A DNA stretch of 60,780 nt from Geobacter sp. (GTDB lineage: Bacteria; Desulfobacterota; Desulfuromonadia; Geobacterales; Pseudopelobacteraceae), in assembly GCA_025360785.1 (NCBI GenBank), contig JANYBN010000169.1, positions 1-60,780 on the forward strand. The letters are read 5' to 3'. The notes under the pieces are model-generated. The model was given only the letters and a program-made list of their open reading frames with translations. It was not told the origin of the DNA and made no database searches. Shown piece after piece: positions 16,675-24,062 of the stretch. A program made the translations under genes and the position numbers. Position 1 is the first letter of the stretch. Each line of letters starts with the position of its first letter.

Positions 16675-18152
16675 GCCTTCAGTTCCTTTCTCATAATGTC
16701 GTGCCCGAGGATGGTGCCGCAGGCGAGTAACCCGGAGAGCACAGCCCCCATGACTCCGGGGGAAACCACCGCCTGACCTGCCAGAAACAGCCCCGGTATT
16801 CTCGTTGTTGGATGAGGGTTGTACTGGCCGACCATGTGTTTGACCCCGTACAGCCCGCCCAGCGGAGTGTTGCAGAAGTCTCTGATGGTAAGCGGGGTTG
16901 AACCCTCCATGTACTGTATGTTCCCGGCGAGATCCGGATGCGCCCGTTCGATCTGGATCTGCATCCGCTCCAGGCACTGCCCCTTGTACCGCCGGTACTC
17001 CTCTGGGCGCTTCCCGAAGCGGGAAGACTCCCAGGAAGTCGTTTCGGTAAAGAGGGTGGGGCAGATCCCGATGAATCCGTGCGGTTCTATCTCATCCTTC
17101 CTGTAGGCGGCGCTCAGGTAGAGCGGGGCATCCCCGATAGGTCTTCTGCCGAGATCGGAGAGGCAACCGGCATCCGGAAGCAGAAATCTGTTGGCCCCGG
17201 CAAGTGATGGGATCGGTCTGTTTGATACAGCGTAGCACATGAACGCTGAAACTGTTTCTTCGAGGGCTCCGAGGCGCTTGCGGTAGGCAGGGCGGAAGGT
17301 TCCCTCTGGTGCCAGTTCCAGGAGAATCCGGGGGTGAACAGTTGCGATCACTGCATTACAGGCGAGTGAACCGCCAGAGGCAAACCGCACCCCGGAAAGA
17401 GCCCCTCCGGGTGCGACCGTGATTCCGGCCACTTCGCTAGAACAAAATACATCTACACCAAGTTTCGAAAGCCTGGTATCGCAGGCCTGTGCAAGACTCA
17501 AACCGCCACCGCGTATGCCGCGCACCGATTCGTAGTAGTTACCGACGATTGACGCGTGCTGGGCAAACGAAACCTCGTCGCATGAAACACCATACAAAAG
17601 GCAATGCGTGGAAAGCAAGCTTTTTAGCAGTACATTTTCCGTCAGGGAATCCAGTTTTTCCCGTACTGTCGGCCCGAGAACCCTCTGCAGTGCTGAGTTC
17701 TGGTCGATCTCCATGTCAAGGTTCAGGTAAGGAAGGGCGTTACAAGTGGCTCTAACCTGTGAAAGATAGCTTCCAATCGCCGCGCGCTCGTCAGGAAACG
17801 CCTCGCCTAACCTCTCCTGGAGCTTGGCGTAACCGGTCGGTATCTTGAACTCGAAGCCTGGATTCTCGCAGTTGAAAATGTCGAAGCCATCCTCGTCGAA
17901 GGAAAAGCTGGTTAAATGTTCGGAAAGGCCGAGATAACGGAAAAATATGTCCAGGGGTTCTCCTGCGCCAAGCCCACCCGTGTAATGGAAACCGGTATCA
18001 AAATGCACCCCCTGGCGCGAGAAACCTCGTAAAAGCGGGGCAATGCGGTCTGCTTTTTCTACAAGTGCCACGTGGTAGCCGTTTTGGGCAAGGGTTATGG
18101 CTGAAGTGATGCCGGAGACCCCAGCACCTATGACTACGAAATCATACCTCAT
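16665..18152 (-). CDS. CrtI-like FAD-dependent oxidoreductase
   Basis: 495-residue flavoprotein of the phytoene desaturase/retinol saturase/carotene isomerase superfamily. The N-terminal dinucleotide-binding motif is FVVIGAGVSGITSA with the distal acidic residue in VALVEKAD; the C-terminal PGLFLAGQAVVSPGVMGAV segment is the second FAD contact. Family members desaturate, saturate or isomerise polyenes, so a late redox or cis/trans step on the polyene is plausible. It is translationally coupled on both sides to ketosynthase genes. This enzyme class is not a fixed part of aryl polyene clusters but appears in candidate ladderane and some flexirubin-like loci. Confidence 0.82.
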   Translation of the reverse strand: MRYDFVVIGAGVSGITSAITLAQNGYHVALVEKADRIAPLLRGFSRQGVHFDTGFHYTGGLGAGEPLDIFFRYLGLSEHLTSFSFDEDGFDIFNCENPGFEFKIPTGYAKLQERLGEAFPDERAAIGSYLSQVRATCNALPYLNLDMEIDQNSALQRVLGPTVREKLDSLTENVLLKSLLSTHCLLYGVSCDEVSFAQHASIVGNYYESVRGIRGGGLSLAQACDTRLSKLGVDVFCSSEVAGITVAPGGALSGVRFASGGSLACNAVIATVHPRILLELAPEGTFRPAYRKRLGALEETVSAFMCYAVSNRPIPSLAGANRFLLPDAGCLSDLGRRPIGDAPLYLSAAYRKDEIEPHGFIGICPTLFTETTSWESSRFGKRPEEYRRYKGQCLERMQIQIERAHPDLAGNIQYMEGSTPLTIRDFCNTPLGGLYGVKHMVGQYNPHPTTRIPGLFLAGQAVVSPGVMGAVLSGLLACGTILGHDIMRKELKACC

Positions 18153-19369
18153 TCAGTAAATTTCAGCACCAGGCAGGAGTTGGTTCCGCCAAAGCCAGCT
18201 GAGTTGCAAAGTACATGCTCAGGTGAACGGTCAATGCGGTCTGCAGCAATATTCAGGCATGCAGAGAACTCGTCGGGTTCTGTGAAGTTGATGTTCGGCG
18301 CGATGAAGCCTTGTCTGGCCATAATGGTAGAATAGACTACCTGCGAGGCCCCGGACATCCAGAGTTCGTGGCCGGTCATTGATTTGATGGAGGAAACCGG
18401 CGGGGTCCTCGGCCCGAATACGGCCGAAATGTTGCGCGCCTCGGCAGCGTCCCCGGCGGGGGTCGAGGTGGCATGCGCACAGATGTAATCGATATCGCAC
18501 TCCTTGATCCCGGCTAGCGAAATAGCCTTGCGCATGGCCCGCTGCAACCCGTCCTGGCTCGGTACCGAAATGTGATTGCCGTCGGAAGAGAAGGCATACC
18601 CGCCGATCTCGCCAAGGATGACGGCACCCCGCGCCTGGGCCAGGTCGTAGCGTTCCAGGACGATGGCTGCTGCACCGCCGCTCGGAACCAGGCCGTCGCG
18701 GCCGGCATCGAAGGGGCGCGATGCGCGCTCTGGGTCATCGAGGCGTGTCGAGAAGGCTCCAAGGGCATCAAAACTGCACATCGATTGCCAGTTTATCTCC
18801 TGGGCGCCCCCGCAGATTACCCTCTCCTGTCGTCCGAAGGCGATCAGGTCTGCGGCCTGGCCGACTGCATGGCCGCCACTGGAGCAGGCGGAGCTTATGG
18901 TCCAGCAGGCGCCGCCGGTCTTGAAAAGGGTATTCAGGTTCATCGTGATGCAGGAGGTCATGGAGCGAAAAACGTGGCCGCTGCCGATCAGCTTGGTCTC
19001 GCCGCGCTCTCTGAGCAGGTCTACCTGCTCAATCGCCGCGATGCAGCTGGAGTCACAGCCGAAAATAAGCCCAGTCTCGGCGTTTTGCACATCATCCTCA
19101 CCGAGCCCCGACATCGTGAGCGCATTGACTGCAGCCGTGTGGGCCTGTACGGCGAAGTCCGGCATGGTTTTACACTGTTTTTTGGACAGTAGCGCACGTG
19201 GATCAAAGTCGCGGATAGCTCCGGTTAGCGGGCTTCTGAAACCGAGCTTGCGGCGCTCTTCGTCGAGGATTATTCCCGAACGCCCCGCCCTTAATGCCTG
19301 TCCAACGGCCTCAATGGTATTGCCGAGGCAGGAAACGATGCCTATTCCGGTAATTGCAACTCTATGCAC
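18149..19369 (-). CDS. Beta-ketoacyl-ACP synthase
   Basis: 406-residue intact ketosynthase starting HRVAITGIGIVSCLG. Catalytic residues: Cys162 in SSACSSGGHAV, His299 in CAHATSTPAGD, Lys329 and His334 in SSIKSMTGHELWMSGA. The GHELWMSGA segment and a basic middle region differ from the FabF-like enzyme at 15448-16674, so the two are not recent duplicates and may handle different chain lengths or starters. Its start overlaps nothing upstream; 82 bases separate it from FabG. Confidence 0.9.
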   Translation of the reverse strand: MHRVAITGIGIVSCLGNTIEAVGQALRAGRSGIILDEERRKLGFRSPLTGAIRDFDPRALLSKKQCKTMPDFAVQAHTAAVNALTMSGLGEDDVQNAETGLIFGCDSSCIAAIEQVDLLRERGETKLIGSGHVFRSMTSCITMNLNTLFKTGGACWTISSACSSGGHAVGQAADLIAFGRQERVICGGAQEINWQSMCSFDALGAFSTRLDDPERASRPFDAGRDGLVPSGGAAAIVLERYDLAQARGAVILGEIGGYAFSSDGNHISVPSQDGLQRAMRKAISLAGIKECDIDYICAHATSTPAGDAAEARNISAVFGPRTPPVSSIKSMTGHELWMSGASQVVYSTIMARQGFIAPNINFTEPDEFSACLNIAADRIDRSPEHVLCNSAGFGGTNSCLVLKFTE

Positions 19370-19451
19370 AGTGCCTCGCTAGATAAACAGGGTGTAACGA
19401 TTGATATTAAATGTTGCTTGGAGGACGGTTCGAACACCTCGTGTCAGTCTG

Positions 19452-20180
19452 CTACATATAGGCGCCGCCGTTCACCGCGATGACCTGCCCGGTGATGTAG
19501 GACGCCTTATCCGAGCAAAGAAACGCGACAACTTCAGCGACCTCCTCCGGCTTTCCGACGCGTTCCATTGGTATCATCGGCAGAATTCGCTCTATCGGGA
19601 GGCCGTCAATCATCTCAGTCTCGATAAATCCCGGCGATACTGCGTTCACCAGTACCTTCCGCTTGGCGCTCTCGGCGGCAAGGGCCTTGGTTGCGCCTAT
19701 CAGTCCTGCCTTCGCTGCAGAGTAGTTTACCTGGCCCGGCATGCCGCTCTGTCCGGATGTGGAGGCGATGTTAACGATTCTTCCCCCCCTTCTCTTGAGC
19801 ATGCCGACCAAAAGCATCTTTGTGACCAGAAAGAAACCGTCAAGGTGGACGGAGAGTACGTCCTTCCATTCGCTTTCCCCCATCCAGACCATCAAGGTGT
19901 CCTTGGCAAAACCTGCATTGTTTACCAGCACGAAGGGAGATTCCAGGTCAAGAAGCGGCCCGAGTGTATCCTTCACCTCTGCGGGGTTGGCTACGTCAAA
20001 GCACAATAGCCTGCAGGATCTTCCCATCGCTTCGATCTGCCTGCCTACTTCTGTCGCAGCAGTATGATCGGAACGGTAATTAAGCCAGATGTCGAAGCCT
20101 TCTCGTGCAAGAACCAGAGCAATGGCAGCTCCGATCCCCTTGCTCGCCCCGGTAACCAAGGCTATCTTTTGCTCTTGCAT
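19452..20180 (-). CDS. 3-oxoacyl-ACP reductase (FabG-like)
   Basis: 242-residue short-chain dehydrogenase. GASKGIG at 11-17 binds NADP(H), NNAG is at 87-90, and the catalytic Ser140, Tyr153 and Lys157 lie in [10 protein letters not shown] and YSAAK. The C-terminal [11 protein letters not shown] is typical of FabG. It reduces the beta-keto group between condensation and dehydration. It is the first gene of the minus-strand locus, with AAGGA 10 bases before ATG and a likely promoter about 75-100 bases upstream. Confidence 0.9.
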   Translation of the reverse strand: MQEQKIALVTGASKGIGAAIALVLAREGFDIWLNYRSDHTAATEVGRQIEAMGRSCRLLCFDVANPAEVKDTLGPLLDLESPFVLVNNAGFAKDTLMVWMGESEWKDVLSVHLDGFFLVTKMLLVGMLKRRGGRIVNIASTSGQSGMPGQVNYSAAKAGLIGATKALAAESAKRKVLVNAVSPGFIETEMIDGLPIERILPMIPMERVGKPEEVAEVVAFLCSDKASYITGQVIAVNGGAYM

Positions 20181-20254
20181 GTCAGTAAATCCTTGTATGT
20201 AATTTATTTCGCAGGCAATAAATATGGATCTCAGGTTGCTGCTGATACCCTTTC

Positions 20255-20283
20255 TTTATACAAGCGTTTGAGTTATGGAGCAA
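20255..20283 (-). promoter_or_regulatory. Candidate sigma-70 promoter for the biosynthetic locus
   Basis: Reading on the minus strand: TTGCTC (plus 20278-20283), a 17-base spacer, then TATAAA (plus 20255-20260). Distance to the FabG start at 20180 is about 75 bases. This is the only stretch upstream of the whole 19-gene minus-strand run with both hexamers at good spacing. The identification is by eye. Confidence 0.5.
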
Positions 20284-20369
20284 GATTTAATAGGGTTTGC
20301 GTTAAAAAGAGAATTCTGTTTTTTTGATTGACACTGTTTTTAAGCGCTAATGGCCGCAACACACTTAAA

Positions 20370-21503
20370 CTATAATAAAAAACTGGCGAAAGCCTTGTTT
20401 GAAAGCAGCATCCCGCGTTTAGTCAAGGTAAGCTTGCTCTCGTTTTGAACGAGAAGTCCAAGTCGGGCAAGATCAGCCGCAACGTAGCCGTATACAGATT
20501 CCAGTGACCGACCGAACTCACGCGCAAAGTCATGCCGGTTCACCCCGTTAGAGAGGCGCAAGCCCAGGAACATATATTCCTCCATGGCATCATTCTGTGT
20601 TAGTTCGAGTTCTCCAATTAATTTCAGTTGTCCGGATCTAACCGCCTGGCGATAATCTTCAAAATTGTCGGGATTGCTGAAGCGTATGCCATATCCCTTA
20701 CGCAGAAATGAATGAGCCGCAACACCCAGTCCCAGGTAGCCATCCCGCCTCCAATAGCCGCTGTTATGCTGAGATCGGAATCCTGGACGTGCATAGTTAG
20801 CAATCTCATAATGTTCAAATCCGGATGATGTCAGGAGTTCGTCCGCAAGTTCAAACATATCCGCTGAAAGATCATGATCCAGATCCGGGCTATTTAAGGG
20901 GTACATATGCGCAAAAGGAGTGTCTTCTTCCACTGTCAGCCCGTAGATGGAAATATGCTCCGGTGAAAGCTTGATGGCGTGCTGTAATTCGGATCGCCAC
21001 TGATTGAGGCTTTGATTGGGAAGAGAGTGAATCAGATCTATGCTGATATTATTGAAACCGGCCTCACGTGCATCACTAAAGGCTTGACGAGATTGCTGAA
21101 CGGAATGAATCCGCCCCAGACACTGCAGAAATTGATCATCAAAAGATTGAATACCCAGCGAAATCCGGTTTATGCCGGCGTCACGGAATGCTTTCAGGGA
21201 AATGTGATCGACAGTGCCAGGGTTAGTTTCCAGCGTTATTTCTGCATCTATAGAGAGGTCTGCCAGTTTAGCTATTTCATCAAGCAGTCTGGCTAGTTGA
21301 AGAGGTTGAAGCAATGACGGGGTGCCGCCCCCGAAATATACCGAAGCTATCGATTGCTCTCCAGAGGCGTGAAGCTGGAGCTCGCTCATGATGAGTTCCG
21401 GGTACTCCGTAAGCTCTTTGTCTTCTGGAGTGTAGGAGACAAAAGCACAGTAGTCACATTTTTTAACGCAGAACGGCACGTGAATATAAAGTCGATTGAA
21501 CAT
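20370..21503 (-). CDS. hemW: HemW-type radical SAM protein (heme chaperone)
   Basis: 377-residue HemN-like radical SAM protein. It starts NRLYIHVPFCVKKCDYCAF with Cys12, Cys16, Cys19 and then Phe21. True coproporphyrinogen oxidases (HemN) have a fourth Cys in place of that Phe and a longer N-terminus, so HemW is the better call. FGGGTPSLL and GINRISLGIQSFDD are also typical. HemW binds heme and is thought to insert it into respiratory proteins. It stands alone between the polyene locus and a divergent secreted protein gene. Confidence 0.92.
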   Translation of the reverse strand: MFNRLYIHVPFCVKKCDYCAFVSYTPEDKELTEYPELIMSELQLHASGEQSIASVYFGGGTPSLLQPLQLARLLDEIAKLADLSIDAEITLETNPGTVDHISLKAFRDAGINRISLGIQSFDDQFLQCLGRIHSVQQSRQAFSDAREAGFNNISIDLIHSLPNQSLNQWRSELQHAIKLSPEHISIYGLTVEEDTPFAHMYPLNSPDLDHDLSADMFELADELLTSSGFEHYEIANYARPGFRSQHNSGYWRRDGYLGLGVAAHSFLRKGYGIRFSNPDNFEDYRQAVRSGQLKLIGELELTQNDAMEEYMFLGLRLSNGVNRHDFAREFGRSLESVYGYVAADLARLGLLVQNESKLTLTKRGMLLSNKAFASFLL

Positions 21504-21520
21504 TGATGATCCTGCTTTTT

Positions 21521-21548
21521 TTGAGTGCCGAGTTTACTGATGTATGAT
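21521..21548 (+). promoter_or_regulatory. Candidate sigma-70 promoter
   Basis: TTGAGT at 21521-21526, a 16-base spacer and TATGAT at 21543-21548, 42 bases before the start of the secreted OB-fold protein. It overlaps the region just upstream of divergent hemW. Confidence 0.5.
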
Positions 21549-21590
21549 AATATGTTCTGCATAAGTTGGTAAATACAAAAAGGGGAATTT

Positions 21591-22349
21591 ATGAAAAAGA
21601 ACCTTATTCTGTCACTTACATGTGTAATTACTGTCTCATGCGCATCCGCTGTGATGGCAATGCCCGACAAAATTGTAGCGCCTGCGGAAACAGAGGCACC
21701 TGCGACCGGATTGCTTACCGGCAAAGTACTTCAGACCATGGACAGCGGCGGCTATTCATACGTATATATCCAGAAGGATAATATGGAAAAAGTCTGGGTT
21801 GCAGTTGCGACAACTCCAATCGCACTAGGTACCAAGATTAGCTTTAGGGGTGGGATGGAAATGGCCAATTTCGAGAGCAAAACCCTTAAACGTACCTTTG
21901 ATAGCATTTACTTTGCCGATTCTGTAGTGGTCGACAAGAACTCTTCGGTTGCTTCACCAATAAATAAGGACAATAAGGGCTTGTCTGGTGGCAGTAAGTC
22001 GGCAACGTCAGACAAGGATGTAAAAATCTCCGTAGCCAAGGCAACCGGAGCAAATGCGTATACAGTTCAGGAAATATTTGACAAAGGCGCAAAACTCAAT
22101 AAAAAGAAAGTCGTAGTCAGAGGTAAGGTCGTTAAAGTGTCTGTCGGGATCATGGGTAAAAACTGGATTCATATTCAGGACGGAACCGGTGTTCAGTCAA
22201 AAAAGAACCACAACCTTGTCTGTACCTCGGATGAGATGGCGTATGTGGATGACGTTGTTACGGTGAGCGGAATCCTTGCCAAGGACAGAGATTTTGGCGG
22301 TGGATACAAATACAGTGTGATTGTTGAAGGTGCAACAATAAAGAAATAA
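21591..22349 (+). CDS. Secreted protein with two OB-fold-like domains
   Basis: 252 residues with a signal peptide (MKKNLILSLTCVITVSCASAVMA). Two similar segments follow: GLLTGKVLQTMDSGGYSYVYI-type sequence near 40-60 and VVVRGKVVKVSVGIMGKNWIHIQDGTG-type sequence near 175-200. Both look like the first strands of an OB-fold (nrfJ/tRNA-anti-like). A Ser/Lys-rich linker (about 118-150) joins them. Related Geobacter-type proteins are often labelled DNA-binding because of the fold, but export makes that unlikely; a periplasmic role linked to cytochromes or cell wall is possible. AAGGGG precedes the ATG and a strong terminator follows. Confidence 0.75.
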   Translation: MKKNLILSLTCVITVSCASAVMAMPDKIVAPAETEAPATGLLTGKVLQTMDSGGYSYVYIQKDNMEKVWVAVATTPIALGTKISFRGGMEMANFESKTLKRTFDSIYFADSVVVDKNSSVASPINKDNKGLSGGSKSATSDKDVKISVAKATGANAYTVQEIFDKGAKLNKKKVVVRGKVVKVSVGIMGKNWIHIQDGTGVQSKKNHNLVCTSDEMAYVDDVVTVSGILAKDRDFGGGYKYSVIVEGATIKK

Positions 22350-22369
22350 TAAATATCGCATACCTGTTT

Positions 22370-22410
22370 AACGAGCCCTTTGCACTCCTGCGAAGGGCTC
22401 GTTTTATATG
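22370..22410 (+). terminator. Rho-independent terminator
   Basis: Perfect 11-bp stem: AACGAGCCCTT at 22370-22380 and AAGGGCTCGTT at 22393-22403, 12-base loop, followed by TTATAT. It lies 20 bases after the stop of the OB-fold protein gene. Confidence 0.9.
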
Positions 22411-22454
22411 TTCCTGACTGTTGAAAGCCTTGCGATATCCTGATACAGTGCGGC

Positions 22455-23537
22455 ATGGTCAATTCTGTACAGGCACATTATCAAAATTACCCCTATCCAC
22501 ACTATCCGCTACTTGCCTCCGTACGTCGATGTGATACTTACGCGCTCAATATCCATGCCCTCTGGGCTCGCTTTAACGGCACGCTGCCGCCTCCAGAGGC
22601 GAAAAAAATACTCATTGCGGGCTGCGGAACTTTTGCCCCTTATCCCTGTTCGCTGGCCAATCCAGACGTGCCGATTACAGCATTGGATCTGTCTAAACGC
22701 AGCCTGCAGAGGGCACGCTGGCACTGCATCCTGCACGGGCGGATGAATGTCGTCTATCGTTGTGGTGATTTTTCGGAACAAAATGTGATTGATGGCGGAT
22801 TCGGGCTGATTGATTCTTTCGGAGTTCTCCATCACTTGGATGACCCGCTGGATGGTCTGAAAAAACTGGAACAGCGTCTTGTTCCGGGCGGAATCCTGAG
22901 AATTATGCTTTACAGTCGCTACGCCCGTAGGGAAGAAGAGTCTATCCGTCGGGCATTCAGGCTTCTCGGCGTAGATTCACCCAGTAGGGCGCGTCGGCTG
23001 ATGTTGAAAGCCGTAACCGGGTCACGACTGGCAAACTATCTGGCTTCTTCCGACGAGGTGGGCACGGTTTCGGGGCTTGCCGATGCCCTGCTCCACCCTC
23101 GAGTACACACATATCGTATTGATGAACTGCTGGAGATGATCGGTCAAACGGGTCTCGAACTACTGATGTTTGCTCATCACGGAGCTCTGGAAGATCCGGT
23201 AGAGGAGATTTTCAGGCTTAGAGGTCTTGAGAAGGCACGCCAATCCTCCGGTAACTTTGTACTCTATCTTGGTAAAAAAATATTGAAGGCTGTTGGCGAA
23301 AACAGAGACGGTATGGTCGCGCTTAATCCTTGCCTGGTACCTGCAGTCAGTCGATTCAAGTTTGGAACTCTGCAGATACCGGGGCGGATTGGGATTGAAA
23401 ATCCTTTGCTTACAGGCCGTGACAGAAGTTTTTTGCGTCATTTCGTTACCCCGGTCCGATTTAGTGAATTATCCGGAGATGTTGCGAGACGGGTTGCTGT
23501 TTACAAGCGATTGTTATTTCTGGTAGAGTACACATAA
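22455..23537 (+). CDS. Class I SAM-dependent methyltransferase
   Basis: 360-residue methyltransferase. Motif I is KILIAGCGTFAPY (about 50-62), motif II is the acidic end of PITALDLS, and SFGVLHHLDDP is the motif IV-V region. A distinctive N-terminus (HYQNYPYPHYPL) precedes the domain and a further 150 residues follow it, perhaps substrate recognition. The substrate is unknown. It has no obvious functional link to its neighbours and is bounded upstream by a terminator. Confidence 0.82.
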   Translation: MVNSVQAHYQNYPYPHYPLLASVRRCDTYALNIHALWARFNGTLPPPEAKKILIAGCGTFAPYPCSLANPDVPITALDLSKRSLQRARWHCILHGRMNVVYRCGDFSEQNVIDGGFGLIDSFGVLHHLDDPLDGLKKLEQRLVPGGILRIMLYSRYARREEESIRRAFRLLGVDSPSRARRLMLKAVTGSRLANYLASSDEVGTVSGLADALLHPRVHTYRIDELLEMIGQTGLELLMFAHHGALEDPVEEIFRLRGLEKARQSSGNFVLYLGKKILKAVGENRDGMVALNPCLVPAVSRFKFGTLQIPGRIGIENPLLTGRDRSFLRHFVTPVRFSELSGDVARRVAVYKRLLFLVEYT

Positions 23538-23575
23538 GTTTTCATTATTCTTGTTTCACGGAAAAGGAGTTGCAA

Positions 23576-23998
23576 TTGCCGGGATTTATTAAACGTATAA
23601 AATCATCAGTTTTTATTGTGGTTGCTGTATGCAGCATTATTCTGCCGACGCTGCAGGTGTTTGCCTTTGTGCCTGAGGACCTTGACCGCCTTAAGGCGAC
23701 AAAAAAATGTCCGGGGTGTGATCTGAGAGGTGCCGACCTGCGGGGAGTCCATCTGGAACAGGCGGAGATGGAGGGGGCTAATCTGATGGGGGCCAATCTG
23801 GAAGGTGTCAACCTTCTGGATGCAGTTCTGGATGATGCCAGCTTTGAAAACGCCAATTTGAAAAAAGCATTTCTGCATGGGGCTTCCCTTGATCATGCCA
23901 CTATCGATGGGGCCGATCTGAACGGGGCAAACCTTGAAGATGTCACCTGGCTGGATGGAAAGGTCTGCAAAAAAGGTTCTATCGGAGTTTGTAAATAG
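23576..23998 (+). CDS. Secreted pentapeptide-repeat protein
   Basis: 140 residues with an N-terminal signal or anchor (IKSSVFIVVAVCSIILPTLQVFA) and about twelve pentapeptide repeats of the form A(D/N)LxG from residue 48 to 125, which form a right-handed quadrilateral beta-helix. Two cysteines (CPGC) precede the repeats and two (VCKKGSIGVC) follow, so disulfide caps are possible. The start is taken as TTG at 23576, with AAGGAG ending 6 bases before it; a second TTG at 23570 sits directly against the AAGGAG. Function unknown. Confidence 0.8.
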   Translation: MPGFIKRIKSSVFIVVAVCSIILPTLQVFAFVPEDLDRLKATKKCPGCDLRGADLRGVHLEQAEMEGANLMGANLEGVNLLDAVLDDASFENANLKKAFLHGASLDHATIDGADLNGANLEDVTWLDGKVCKKGSIGVCK

Positions 23999-24030
23999 TT
24001 TAAAAAATAATTGGTTCTTTGTAAGCCTGG

Positions 24031-24062
24031 ACAGGGCAGACCGAATGGTCTGCCCTGTTTGT
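24031..24062 (+). terminator. Rho-independent terminator, possibly bidirectional
   Basis: Perfect 12-bp stem ACAGGGCAGACC / GGTCTGCCCTGT at 24031-24042 and 24047-24058 with a GAAT loop, followed by TTGTTT. It separates the pentapeptide gene from convergent lptD, whose stop is at 24063, so it may also serve lptD. Confidence 0.88.

Noticed and set aside
16675-16977. Extended N-terminus for the FabF-like ketosynthase
   Set aside because: The family start KRVVITGIG lies at 16674; the extension is out-of-frame sequence of the CrtI-like gene.
19421-19440. GGTTCGAAC resembling a tRNA T-loop
   Set aside because: The flanking bases do not form a 5-bp T-stem and no D or anticodon arm is found nearby.
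20370-21503. Oxygen-independent coproporphyrinogen III oxidase HemN
   Set aside because: The motif is CxxxCxxCxF without the fourth cysteine and the N-terminus is short, which fits HemW.
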